Shown here: piece by piece, positions 49,158 to 57,804 of the stretch
How positions within the stretch are numbered: the stretch's first letter is position 1
How the letters are laid out: the number at the start of each line of letters is the position of its first letter
Assembly: GCA_963711505.1 (NCBI GenBank)
Contig: CAVQEJ010000003.1
Span: 1,550,001-1,614,000 of the forward strand
Source of the DNA: JAGWRA01 sp963711505
GTDB taxonomy: Bacteria > Acidobacteriota > Vicinamibacteria > Vicinamibacterales > CAVVIG01
Direction: 5' to 3'
DNA length: 64,000 nt
Made by a program: the position numbers and the translations under genes
Notes under the pieces: model-generated
The model's database searches: none
The model's input: only the letters and a program-made list of their open reading frames with translations
What the model was told of the DNA's origin: nothing

Positions 49158-49979
49158 GTGAACGTCCTCTGGCTCTACGAAATCCCCACCGGCCTGCTCT
49201 GCGCGATCATGATCGTCGTGTTCAGTGGCGGCTCGCTCGCCGGCCTGGCCATCACCCGCCGCTGGGTCGGTCACTGGCGCCAGCACAACGACGTCATCGC
49301 CGCCTTCGTGGCGGCGGTGGGCGTGCTCTACGCCGTGCTGCTGGCCATGATTGCCGTCGCCTGCTGGAACAACTACACGACCGTCGACTCGCTCGCCTCG
49401 CAGGAGGCGAACCTCGTGCACGCGCTGTTCCGCGATCTCGCCGCCTACCCGCAGCCGGCGCGCGACGACCTGCGGCACCTGCTGCGCGAATACGTCGATA
49501 CGGTGATCCACGACGAGTGGCCGGCGCTCAAGGCGGGCAAGGATGATCCGCGGGCCGGCCTGGTGGTCGATCAGATGTTCGAGCGCTGGATGACGTTCCA
49601 GCCGAAGGACGAGACGCAGCGGCTGGCGGATGCCGAGATGCTCGCCCGCCTGAACACGTTCCAGAGCATCCGCGAGAACCGCATCCAGGACGGCGTCGAG
49701 GGGATCGACATCACGTTGTGGGCCGTGGTGCTGGTCGGCGCCGTGATCAACGTCGGCCTGACCTACCTGTTCTGGATCGAGGACATCCGGCTCCACCGTC
49801 GGCTGGTCTTCACGCTGGGCCTGACGATCGGGCTGGTGGTCTACCTGATCATGGCCCTCGATCACCCGCTGTGGGGCGACGTCAGCATCCCGCCCAAGGC
49901 CTTCCAGGCGGTCGCCCACTCCATGGATCGCGTGCTCCATCCCCTGACCCCGGGGGAGCGGAGACTGGTGGGACAGTAG
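49158..49979 (+). CDS. DUF4239-type (bestrophin-like) membrane protein
   Basis: Intact, 273 residues. TM1 YEIPTGLLCAIMIVVFSGGS, a short loop RRWVGHWRQHNDV, TM2 AAFVAAVGVLYAVLLAMIAV. A soluble helical middle follows (EANLVHALFRDLAAYPQPAR, ENRIQDGVEGID), then TM3 LWAVVLVGAVINVGLTYLFW and TM4 RLVFTLGLTIGLVVYLIMAL, ending DHPLWGDVSIPPKAFQ. The 2+2 membrane pattern with DHPLxG is typical for DUF4239. The bestrophin-like annotation implies a channel, which is not proven for this family. The stop is 23 bp before the PqqD-like gene. Confidence 0.8.
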   Translation: MNVLWLYEIPTGLLCAIMIVVFSGGSLAGLAITRRWVGHWRQHNDVIAAFVAAVGVLYAVLLAMIAVACWNNYTTVDSLASQEANLVHALFRDLAAYPQPARDDLRHLLREYVDTVIHDEWPALKAGKDDPRAGLVVDQMFERWMTFQPKDETQRLADAEMLARLNTFQSIRENRIQDGVEGIDITLWAVVLVGAVINVGLTYLFWIEDIRLHRRLVFTLGLTIGLVVYLIMALDHPLWGDVSIPPKAFQAVAHSMDRVLHPLTPGERRLVGQ

Positions 49980-49990
49980 GCACCACCCGG

Positions 49991-49996
49991 TATAAT
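49991..49996 (+). promoter_or_regulatory. Perfect -10 box placed for a leaderless transcript
   Basis: TATAAT ends 6 bp before the ATG at 50003. Normal start-site spacing would put the first nucleotide at or next to the ATG. No ribosome site is visible before the start. A clear -35 is lacking. Confidence 0.5.
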
Positions 49997-50002
49997 GCCG
50001 GG

Positions 50003-50485
50003 ATGTCCGCACCGCTCCTGCGTCAGGCGCCGAACCTCCAGATTCTCACCGTGCCCGACGGCTACGTCGTCCAGCAGGCGAACGCCGGGCGCGTCCATCA
50101 ACTCAACGCGACGGCGGCGCTGCTGCTCGAGCTCTGCAACGGACGCGCGACGGCCGACGAGGTGATGGCCGCCGTGCAGGCGGCGTTCGGTCTTCCACGC
50201 CGCGAGCTACCCGCCCTGCGCGAGACCCTCGCCGACTTCGTCAGGAGCGGGCTGGTCGTGGAGCAGGCGCGCGCGGCCGCCGGCGACGAAACGCCCGTCG
50301 CCACGGCCCGCCAGGAAGACGACGCGCGGCAGCGAAGCCTCCCGCCAGCGGGCGCCGGACGCCCCGCCGCTAGCCGTCCGACGGTCCGAGCGTCTGACGC
50401 GGGGGCTTGCCCGCTTCCGCGTCGAGCCACCCCCTGGCCCCGGCCGACGCTGCCGCCGTGTCGTACAGGTCGAACAGCAGCTTGA
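50003..50485 (+). CDS. PqqD-like protein (C-terminus uncertain)
   Basis: MSAPLLRQAPNLQILTVPDG, then YVVQQANAGRVHQLNATAAL, LLELCNGRATADEVMAAVQA, LPALRETLADFVRSGLVVEQ: a typical PqqD fold of about 90 residues, in which N-x-T-A-x-x-x-L-x-x-C/D-G is characteristic. PqqD proteins usually present a peptide to a radical-SAM or other modifying enzyme; lone members occur beside glycan or surface-polymer genes. Past about residue 105 the frame becomes Arg/Pro-rich and overlaps the convergent glycosyltransferase, so the natural stop is probably near 50373 after a lost or gained base. No radical-SAM gene is in view. Confidence 0.75.
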   Translation: MSAPLLRQAPNLQILTVPDGYVVQQANAGRVHQLNATAALLLELCNGRATADEVMAAVQAAFGLPRRELPALRETLADFVRSGLVVEQARAAAGDETPVATARQEDDARQRSLPPAGAGRPAASRPTVRASDAGACPLPRRATPWPRPTLPPCRTGRTAA

Positions 50486-51384
50486 TCCGATCGCGGTCGG
50501 CCTGGCTCGGGAAAGCTCAGGTCCACCCCGGCCAGCGAGGCCTCGAGCTGGCCGACCGTCGCACGGAGCACGGCCAGCTCCGCCTCGGGCCGGTCGTACT
50601 GGGCGGGCCGAACGAATCGCTCCTCCAGATCCTCCAGCGCCCGGCCCGCGCCAGGCTCGCGCAGGCGTACCTGCCGGAAATACCCTTCGAGATACTCGCG
50701 GACGCAGGCCCGGGCGAACGAATGGCCGCCGCCGGCGACCGCGAGCGGAAACCGCTCGTACCACACGGTCAGCGCGGATCGCTCCGCGAGCCGCCCGCCC
50801 AGGTGCAGATCCTCCAGCGCCCCGTACGCCGGGTCGAACGTGGCGAGCTCGAAGAGCGCGCGCCTGCACGAGAGCCCCGGACACCGGAAGTGCGGCCAGG
50901 CGTACACGCCATCGGCGGGCGGTTGCGGAAGGAACGTGCCGCGCTGCAGGCGCCACCGCACCACCGGGACGTCCCGGAGCGAGACATGCGGCACGGCGTG
51001 CAGGCGAACCGTCTCGGCGTCGGACGGGTGGCGCTCATGGAAGCGGCGACAGTAGGCCAGCGTCTCCGGCTCGGGCCACCATCGGCCATCCCAGAACAGG
51101 ACGACCGGTGCGCGGGCGCACGAGAGAGCCAGGTTCCGGGCCTCGGCGATGGTGGCGGGATCGCCCGACGCGTGACGGACGTGGAGTGAGGGTGTCTGGC
51201 TGAGCAGGCGCGGCGGCACCGGCGGTCCGGCGACCACCAGCTCGAAGCGGGAGCTCTGAAGCGTCTGGCGGGCGAAGCCCGCCAGACACGACGCGAGCGA
51301 TGCCTCGTCGACCGCGCCGGTCAGTACGACCGAAATCTCCGGCCGCTGACGCGACACGGACGTTCGCCGGCCGCGCTGCGGCAC
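50370..51384 (-). CDS. Glycosyltransferase family 2-like protein (late frameshift)
   Basis: From a GTG overlapping the previous stop (TAGTG), or the GTG at 51357: RQRPEISVVLTGAVDEASLA, SCLAGFARQTLQSSRFELVV, IAEARNLALSCARAPVVLFW and DGRWWPEPET, a degenerate GT-A core where DG replaces the usual D-x-D. Further on come LSCRRALFELATFDPAYGAL, EDLHLGGRLAERS (the ED-x-x-x-x motif) and HSFARACVREYLEGYFRQVR. A frame change near 50510 gives the C-terminus DRDRIKLLFDLYDTAAASAG, then TLGPSDG at 50370. About 340 residues. It is translationally coupled to the DNRLRE protein, an argument that it modifies that protein or a partner. Confidence 0.65.
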
Positions 51385-52536
51385 TAGGCGAAGGTGATGA
51401 CGAGTTGTGGCCCGAGCGACGGATCCGCGACGGCGGCCGCCCCCTCGCGCGAGAAGTACCTCCACGGCTCCCCGGAACCGTTCGTCCCCGAGTCGCCGCC
51501 TCGTCCGGTGCCGATCGAAATCGTCGTCGGCGTCGTCATCGTCGGCGTCGCGCTCCGGATCGATCGTGAGCAGCCAGCCGTACGCACCCGCCTGAATGTC
51601 CGCCGTGACGTCGAAGAGAACCGGCCCCGTCATCTGGTTCACGTGGACGACCCGCGGGGCGGTTGCCGCGTCGAAGCTGCCGCCGTGCCAGCGCGGCGCG
51701 TGCCCGGACAGCCGCCCGTCGAACACGTTGGGATCCGCAGGCGAGTTCCAGGTGGCTCCGGCTCCCGTCCCGCGCTGCGCCACGCTGCCCGGTAGCACGG
51801 CCTGCATGCCGTTGCCCTCGACGAACTCCTTGTTCAGCGGGTAGGCCGTCACGCCGAACCGGTCGCTCTGTCCCCACGTGTTGTGGTTGGTCGCGATCGT
51901 CAGCATGAGCTGCGCCCGCGCGATGCCGCGGTTCGTCACCAGATCGACGAGCGTCAGCCGGTCGAACTGCACGAGCCCCCGGCAGGCCGGCCTCGCGCTG
52001 ACCAGCAGCCGCGGGTTCGCCCCCTCGTTCGTGTTCGCCGAGGCGCGCCGGATGAACGTGTCGGCCTGCGCGTACACCACGGATGCCGACGGCGGCGTGG
52101 TCGGTGGTGGCGTCGTCGGTGGCGGCGTGGTCGGCGCCAGCGTCGTGGTCGGCGGCGGCGGCGGCGGCGTGGCCGTGGTCGTCGGCGGCGGCGTGGTCGT
52201 AAACGGCGGCGGCGTGGCCGTGGTCGTCGGCGGCGGCGTGGTCGTAAACGGCGGCGGCGTGGCCGTGGTCGTAAACGGCGGCGGCGTGGCCGTGGTCGTC
52301 GGCGTCGGCGTGGTCGTGAACGGCGGCGGCGTGGCGGTGGTCGTCGGCGGCGGCGTCGTGGTCGTCAGCAGCGTCGTCGGCGCCTGTCCCGCGAACGCGG
52401 TCCCCGGCAGCGCAAACGATGCGACCACCGGCGCGGCGAGTGCACTGCTGGCCAGCAGGGTCTCGAGGAACCCTCGCCTGGACACATCGGTGACCTTGGC
52501 CAGGACCTCGCCTATCAGCTTCTCACGCGGGCTCAT
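51384..52536 (-). CDS. Tat-exported DNRLRE-domain protein with Thr/Pro-rich stalk (frameshift)
   Basis: N-terminus MSPREKLIGEVLAKVTDVSR then SRRGFLETLLASSALAAPVV, a twin-arginine signal. A stalk of TTTATPPPFTTTPPP units (about residues 55-150) follows, then a DNRLRE-type beta domain: VVYAQADTFIRRASANTNEG, LLVSARPACRGLVQFDRLTL, RGIARAQLMLTIATNHNTWG, MTGPVLFDVTADIQAGAYGW. A frame change near 51530, in a GAC-rich run, leads to the expected ending EPWRYFSREGAAAVADPSLG and LVITFA. About 383 residues. A Thr/Pro stalk is a typical O-glycosylated region. It sits between two glycosyltransferase genes on the same strand, so it may be their substrate. That link is inference. Confidence 0.75.
52169..52345 (-). 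repeat. 45-bp repeats encoding the Thr/Pro stalk
   Basis: GTGGCCGTGG-type units begin at 52169, 52214, 52259, 52286 and 52331 (spacing 45, 45, 27, 45). They encode TTTATPPPFTTTPPP. The one shorter unit suggests slippage and a variable stalk length. Confidence 0.8.
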
Positions 52537-52614
52537 TGTCCACTCCTCCGTTTGAAAGTCCCCATAGTAGAGGCCAACGTTCTCGCCATGTCAACCATTT
52601 CGGACCGCGGGCGC

Positions 52615-54321
52615 TCAGTCGAAGCGCGGCCGGGCGTACTCCGGCGCGCAGACACCCTGCCGCGCCGATTCGGCGATCGAGCGCGACGAGAAGTCGATGC
52701 CGGCAAACTGCTGATAGTCCGCCAGGGTGCGATACGTCCCCATACCGAACCGGGGCAGGTCGACCGTGGCTTCGGGGTCGTCGGCCGGCCGCACCGACAG
52801 CAGGTGCAGTGCGCGCTGCACGCTGCGCGTCACCTGTCGCCCCCAGTCGGCATTGTCCGTCCAGTGACTGCGGGTGTTCGCGGCCTTGTCCGGCCCGTAA
52901 CAGTGCCAGATCAGGTTCTCGGAGGGCCCGAACAGGTCCCACCCATGGGTCCAGAGCCGCGCGCCGTGGGTCGGTTCGGTTTCGGTGAAGTACAGGTGGG
53001 GGTCCTGCGGCACCTCCCGCAGCACGTCCGCGCGCGAAAAGGCGAATCCACCGGCCCAGAACGCGTGCATGACGGGCCGCTTCGCGCCGTCGGCCAGGGA
53101 CGCCACGAAGCCGGGCATCCCCGAGTCGTGAAACCGGAGCGCCGCCATCCGCAGCGGCGGCCCCTCGTAGAGCGCGCGCGGCGGGACGAATCCCCACGGA
53201 TAGACGGTCAGCACGGGGAACCGGGAGTTGCAGGCGGCCAGCTCGTCGAGCAGCCGCTCGTCCCAGGCCTCCGCGAACCGCATGTGGCCGTCGATCTGCA
53301 GCACGTACTCTTCCCCCTGCCACAGCCGCTCGCTCATGTGGCGCGCCCAGCCCAGGCCGCGCGTCTCGTTGACGTGCACGTGCAGCGATCGCACCTGATG
53401 GGGACGCGTGCGCAGGTGGAAACAGTCGCGATCGCGCCTGGGATCGTACTGCCAGCAGACGCCGACGGTGATGTCGTCGGGGCGCCGGGCGCGCGCGAAC
53501 AGATCCTGAATCGTCCACTGACAGTCGCGATCCGCGTACGTCGCGATGATCACGAAGATCCGGCCCGGCCGGGCCGGCGCGTGTCCGACCGGCACGTCGA
53601 ACCGATGCCCTCGTCCGCTCAGCAGTTCCGCGGCGAGCGTGCCCACGGCGGCGCTGGAGGCGGCCTGACGCGCGCCGAGGTCGGCGGCCTGCCGCTTGTG
53701 GCCGACGCGGGAGGAGTACAGGATGTCGGGCAGGTTGTCGATCTCGTGACGCGCGGCGATCCGCACGCAGAATTCGTAGTCCTCGGCGCACCACCAGGCG
53801 GGATCGGCCGAATAGAGACCGGCGTTCTCGGCCTCGCGGCGGCGGAACATCACGGTGCCGTGCCTGAAGGCGTTGGCGCGCGGCAGCATCGCGCGCAGTG
53901 TCGCATCGCCGGTGGCGACGGCACACGTGTCGACGACCCGGCCCCGCTGGTCGATCAGGCGTGTACCGGAGCCGCACAGGACGACGTGGGGATGGGTGTC
54001 GAGGAAGAGCTTCTGTCGTTCGAGCCGCTCGGGGGCGCTCACGTCGTCGGCGTCCATCCTGGCGATGAGCGGCGCCCGGCTGGCCTGGATGCCGCGGTTC
54101 AGGGCGGCGGCGATGCCGAGGGGACGGTCGTTCCGGAGCACCTTCACGCGGGCGTCGCGGCCGGCGTAGGCGTCGAGGATCCGGGCGGTGTCCTCGGTCG
54201 AGCCGTCGTCGACGGCGATGAGCTCGAAATCCGGCCAGCTCTGGGCGAGGATGCTGTCGATGGCCTCGCCAACATGGCGCGCTTCCTCGCGAACCGGCAT
54301 CACGACGCTGATAGACGGCAT
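52615..54321 (-). CDS. Two-domain glycosyltransferase: GT2 plus GlcNAc-transferase (PF11397-like)
   Basis: Intact, 568 residues. Domain 1 (about 1-225) is a GT2: ISVVMPVREEARHVGEAIDS, DFELIAVDDGSTEDT, LGIAAALNRGIQASRAPLIA, RMDADDVSAPERLERQK with D-A-D-D metal motif, and WWCAEDYEFCVRIA. Domain 2 (about 250-520) matches the GlcNAc-transferase family of Skp1 prolyl-GlcNAc transferases: IFVIIATYADRDCQWTIQDL, VHVNETRGLGWARHMSERLW, EEYVLQIDGHMRFAEAWDER, HAFWAGGFAFSRADVLREVP, RLWTHGWDLFGPSENLIWHC. Known members of that family add GlcNAc to protein or glycan acceptors. Such fusions can add two sugars in succession. It is 78 bp upstream of the DNRLRE gene, same direction; likely cytoplasmic. Confidence 0.85.
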   Translation of the reverse strand: MPSISVVMPVREEARHVGEAIDSILAQSWPDFELIAVDDGSTEDTARILDAYAGRDARVKVLRNDRPLGIAAALNRGIQASRAPLIARMDADDVSAPERLERQKLFLDTHPHVVLCGSGTRLIDQRGRVVDTCAVATGDATLRAMLPRANAFRHGTVMFRRREAENAGLYSADPAWWCAEDYEFCVRIAARHEIDNLPDILYSSRVGHKRQAADLGARQAASSAAVGTLAAELLSGRGHRFDVPVGHAPARPGRIFVIIATYADRDCQWTIQDLFARARRPDDITVGVCWQYDPRRDRDCFHLRTRPHQVRSLHVHVNETRGLGWARHMSERLWQGEEYVLQIDGHMRFAEAWDERLLDELAACNSRFPVLTVYPWGFVPPRALYEGPPLRMAALRFHDSGMPGFVASLADGAKRPVMHAFWAGGFAFSRADVLREVPQDPHLYFTETEPTHGARLWTHGWDLFGPSENLIWHCYGPDKAANTRSHWTDNADWGRQVTRSVQRALHLLSVRPADDPEATVDLPRFGMGTYRTLADYQQFAGIDFSSRSIAESARQGVCAPEYARPRFD

Positions 54322-54414
54322 GCCTCCCCGGATCGGGTGTCACCGGCGCCCCCTGCGACGGTGCGTCATCCTATCCCGGCCGAGGGTCCCTGATCCAGTT
54401 TCGTGCGGGTTACA

Positions 54415-54832
<418 letters not shown>

Positions 54833-54899
54833 GCGGAGAGCATATAACAAAGGCGTCGCGTCCCACGTCCGAGCGCCCGAGAACGCCGTCTCCCGTACA

Positions 54900-54933
54900 C
54901 ACGAGGGGCCGGCCGCATGGCCGGCCCCTCGTG
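54900..54933. terminator. Perfect 15-bp hairpin after the oxidoreductase operon
   Basis: CACGAGGGGCCGGCC / GGCCGGCCCCTCGTG with loop GCAT, 14 bp past the leftward stop at 54947. It is the strongest hairpin in the window but has no U-tract. It separates the operon from msrB. Confidence 0.7.
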
Positions 54934-54946
54934 ACAGAGTGCTTCC

Positions 54947-56002
54947 CTACCGGTACTCCTCCTGCAGCTTCTGCAGAGCCGTGTCGCCCGGACAGAGGGC
55001 CGAGTACGGCAGGTCGACGAGCGGCGTCGACACGGTCTTGTTCAGCGCGTGCAGGTCGCGCGTCTCCTCGTCGATGTACAGCAGGCCGGTGACGATCTCG
55101 CCGATCTGCTGGTGCTTCCGCACGTGGGCGTACGCGGCATCGCGATCCGTGGGGTCGTAGCTGTCGTCGGTCTTCCGGAACCGGACGATGCTGCCGTCGT
55201 GCATGCGGACGGTGGTCACGGCGGCGTCGGCCTGGGTGGCGGCGATCTCCTGCCGCACCGGCACGAAGTCGACCGGCGCCAGCGACTCGTAGTGCTCGCG
55301 CGTGTAGCGGTAGCTCTTGGTCGACCCGACGTGATCGTTGAAGCTGACGCAGGGCGAGATGACGTCGATCAGCGCGAAGCCCTTGTGCCGCAGGCCGGCC
55401 TTCAGGATCGGCACGAGCTGCGTCTTGTCGCCCGAGAAGCTGCGGGCGACGAACGTCGCGCCGAGGCTCAGGGCCAGCAGCACGGGATCGATCGGCGGCT
55501 GCTCGTTCGCCTCGCCCTTCTTCGACGTCGAGCCGACGTCGGCCGAGGCCGAGAACTGCCCCTTGGTGAGGCCGTAGACGCCGTTGTTCTCGAGGACGTA
55601 GAGCAGGTTCACGCCGCGCCGGATGGCGTGGCACAGCTGCCCCAGGCCGATGGACAGCGAGTCGCCATCGCCCGAGATGCCGACGTAGACGAGGTCGCGG
55701 CTGGCCGCGTTCGCGCCCGTGGCCAGCGAGGGCATACGGCCGTGCACGCCGTTGAAGCCGTGCGACTGGCGCATGAAGTACGCGGTCGTCTTCGACGAGC
55801 AGCCGATGCCGCTCATCTTGGCGGCGCGGTGCGGCGGCACGTCCAGCTCCCAGAACGCCTGGACGAGGGCGGCGGTCACCGAATCGTGCCCGCAGCCGGC
55901 GCAGAGGGTCGACATGGCCCCCTCGTAATCGCGCCGGGTGAGGCCGAGCCCGTTCTTCGGCAGGGACGGATGCGTGACCTGAGGCTTCAGAATGGACGTC
56001 AT
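54947..56002 (-). CDS. 2-oxoacid:ferredoxin oxidoreductase, beta subunit
   Basis: Intact, 351 residues. MTSILKPQVTHPSLPKNGLG, then CAGCGHDSVTAALVQAFWEL (first Cys pair), SGIGCSSKTTAYFMRQSHGF, and the thiamine-diphosphate motif GDGDSLSIGLGQLCHAIRRG ending ENNGVYGLTKGQFS (GDG...NN). A further Cys in DVISPCVSFNDHVGSTK is conserved for the beta subunit's cluster. It binds TPP and, with the alpha subunit, decarboxylates 2-oxoacids (2-oxoglutarate or pyruvate type) to acyl-CoA, reducing ferredoxin. Start overlaps the alpha stop (ATGA). Which 2-oxoacid is used cannot be settled by eye. Confidence 0.85.
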   Translation of the reverse strand: MTSILKPQVTHPSLPKNGLGLTRRDYEGAMSTLCAGCGHDSVTAALVQAFWELDVPPHRAAKMSGIGCSSKTTAYFMRQSHGFNGVHGRMPSLATGANAASRDLVYVGISGDGDSLSIGLGQLCHAIRRGVNLLYVLENNGVYGLTKGQFSASADVGSTSKKGEANEQPPIDPVLLALSLGATFVARSFSGDKTQLVPILKAGLRHKGFALIDVISPCVSFNDHVGSTKSYRYTREHYESLAPVDFVPVRQEIAATQADAAVTTVRMHDGSIVRFRKTDDSYDPTDRDAAYAHVRKHQQIGEIVTGLLYIDEETRDLHALNKTVSTPLVDLPYSALCPGDTALQKLQEEYR

Positions 56003-57804
56003 GCGACGGTACCCTGGTGAACGTGCTGCACGACCGCCTCGACGACGCGCCGGGCGGTGAGCGGCAGCCCCCCGTACTCGAGCACGGGGATCATGTGATC
56101 GCGCAGCACTCCGGTTTCGAGCGTCAGCAGCGCCCGCAACTGCGCATCGCGGTTCTGCTCCACCACGAACACGATCTTGTGGCGCCGCAGGAAATCATCG
56201 ACCGGCGCATCGAACGGAAAACCGCGGATGCGCATGTAGTCGGTCGGGATCCCCTGCGCCTTCAGCCGGTCGGTCGCCTCGAGGACGGCGGCGTGGCAGC
56301 CGCCGATCGAGACGATCCCCACCTCGGCGCCCGCCTGCAGGTGGAACTCGGGCGCCGGCACGGCCGGCGCCGCGCCGTCGATCTTCCGGGCGATCCGGTC
56401 GACGACTTCCTGGTAGTCGTCCGAGTCCTCGGTGTACGCGCCGTGCTTGTCGTGCCCCGAGCCGCGCGTGAAGTACGCCCCCTTCGGGTGGACGCCGGGC
56501 AGCGTACGGGCGGCGATGCCGTCGCCGTCCACGTCGAGGTACCGCGAGAACTTCCCGGTCATCTGCTCGAGTTCCTGCGCCGACAGCACCTTGCCCCGGT
56601 CGGGCACGTGCTGCTCGTCCCAGGTCAGCCGCGGCACGACCCAGTCGTTCATGCCGATGTCGAGATCGGAGACCACGAACACGGGGGTCTGGAAGCGCTC
56701 GGCGAGGTCGAACGCCTCGCTCGCCATGTAGAAACATTCGCGCGGGTTGCTCGGGTACAGACAGATGTGCTTCGTGTCGCCGTGCGACGCGTACGCCGTC
56801 GCCATCAGGTCGCCCTGCTGCGTGCGCGTCGGCATGCCGGTCGACGGCCCGGTGCGCTGGACGTCGAAGAACACCGCCGGGATCTCGGCGTAGTACGCCA
56901 GGCCGATGAACTCCTCCATCAGCGAGATGCCGGGCCCGGCCGTCGACGTGAAGGCGCGCGCGCCGGCCCAGCCGGCGCCGATGACCATGCCCGCGGCCGC
57001 CAGCTCGTCCTCGGCCTGGATGATGGCGAACTTCTTCTCGCCGGTCTCCGGGTCGGTCCGGAAGCGCTCGCAGAACTCCTTGAACGCCTCCATCAGCGAC
57101 GTCGACGGCGTGATCGGGTACCAGGCCCCCACCGTCGCGCCGGCGTAGACGGCGCCGAGCCCGGCGGCCGTGTTGCCGTCGATCACGATCGCGTCACCGT
57201 TGGCGTCCATCTTCTTCAGGTGGAACGGCAGCGGACAGCTGAACTGCGTCCGGGCGTACTCGTAGCCCATCTCGATGGCGCGGAAGTTCGCGTCGAGCAG
57301 CGACTTCTTCTTCGAGAACTTCTCCTTCAGCATCTCCTCGATCACCGCCATGTCGATGTCGAGCAGCGCCGTCAGCGTGCCGGTATAGACGATGTTCCGC
57401 AGCAGCGTGCGGGCGCGGTCGCCCTCGAACGCCTCGATGCACATCTGGCCGAACGGCACGGCGAGGATCGTGATGTCATCGCGCATCAGCTCGGCATCGA
57501 GCGGCCAGCTGCCGTCGTACACCAGGTAGCCGCCGGGACGCACCGCGGCCACGTCCCTCGCGTAGGTCGTCGTGTTGAGGGCGACCATGAGATCGATCTG
57601 CTCGGGCCGGGCCGTGTAGCCGTCCTTGCTGACCCGGATCTCGTACCAGGTGGGCAGCCCCTGGATGTTCGACGGGAAGATGTTCTTCCCCGACACGGGG
57701 ATGCCCATCCGGAAGATGGCCTGCATCAGCAGACCGTTCGCGCTGGCCGAACCGGTGCCGTTCACCGTGGCCATCTTGAAGGCGAAATCGTTGACGCCGC
57801 TCAT
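55999..57804 (-). CDS. 2-oxoacid:acceptor oxidoreductase, alpha subunit (gamma-alpha fusion)
   Basis: Intact, 601 residues from MSGVNDFAFKMATVNGTGSA. Residues 1-190 are the gamma-type domain (GLLMQAIFRMGIPVSGKNIF, SNIQGLPTWYEIRVSKDGYT), then the alpha pyrimidine-binding domain: GNTAAGLGAVYAGATVGAWY with PITPSTSLMEAF (the conserved YPITPSxxxxE), AIIQAEDELAAAGMVIGAGW, FTSTAGPGISLMEEFIGLAY, RTGPSTGMPTRTQQGDLMAT. The C-terminal part has FVVSDLDIGMNDWVVPRLTW and VVEQNRDAQLRALLTLETGV. This is the two-subunit form. ATGA overlaps on both sides give a tightly coupled operon. Confidence 0.88.
   Translation of the reverse strand: MSGVNDFAFKMATVNGTGSASANGLLMQAIFRMGIPVSGKNIFPSNIQGLPTWYEIRVSKDGYTARPEQIDLMVALNTTTYARDVAAVRPGGYLVYDGSWPLDAELMRDDITILAVPFGQMCIEAFEGDRARTLLRNIVYTGTLTALLDIDMAVIEEMLKEKFSKKKSLLDANFRAIEMGYEYARTQFSCPLPFHLKKMDANGDAIVIDGNTAAGLGAVYAGATVGAWYPITPSTSLMEAFKEFCERFRTDPETGEKKFAIIQAEDELAAAGMVIGAGWAGARAFTSTAGPGISLMEEFIGLAYYAEIPAVFFDVQRTGPSTGMPTRTQQGDLMATAYASHGDTKHICLYPSNPRECFYMASEAFDLAERFQTPVFVVSDLDIGMNDWVVPRLTWDEQHVPDRGKVLSAQELEQMTGKFSRYLDVDGDGIAARTLPGVHPKGAYFTRGSGHDKHGAYTEDSDDYQEVVDRIARKIDGAAPAVPAPEFHLQAGAEVGIVSIGGCHAAVLEATDRLKAQGIPTDYMRIRGFPFDAPVDDFLRRHKIVFVVEQNRDAQLRALLTLETGVLRDHMIPVLEYGGLPLTARRVVEAVVQHVHQGTVA

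Noticed and set aside
50098..52536. A single 812-codon leftward protein joining DNRLRE and glycosyltransferase domains
   Set aside because: A frame change near 51530 restores the normal DNRLRE C-terminus (EPWRYFSREG...) and a stop overlapping the GT start, so two genes are more likely than a fusion.
51883..54393. An 836-codon rightward frame across the DNRLRE and double-GT genes
   Set aside because: Arg-rich low-complexity sequence covering two well-supported genes on the other strand.
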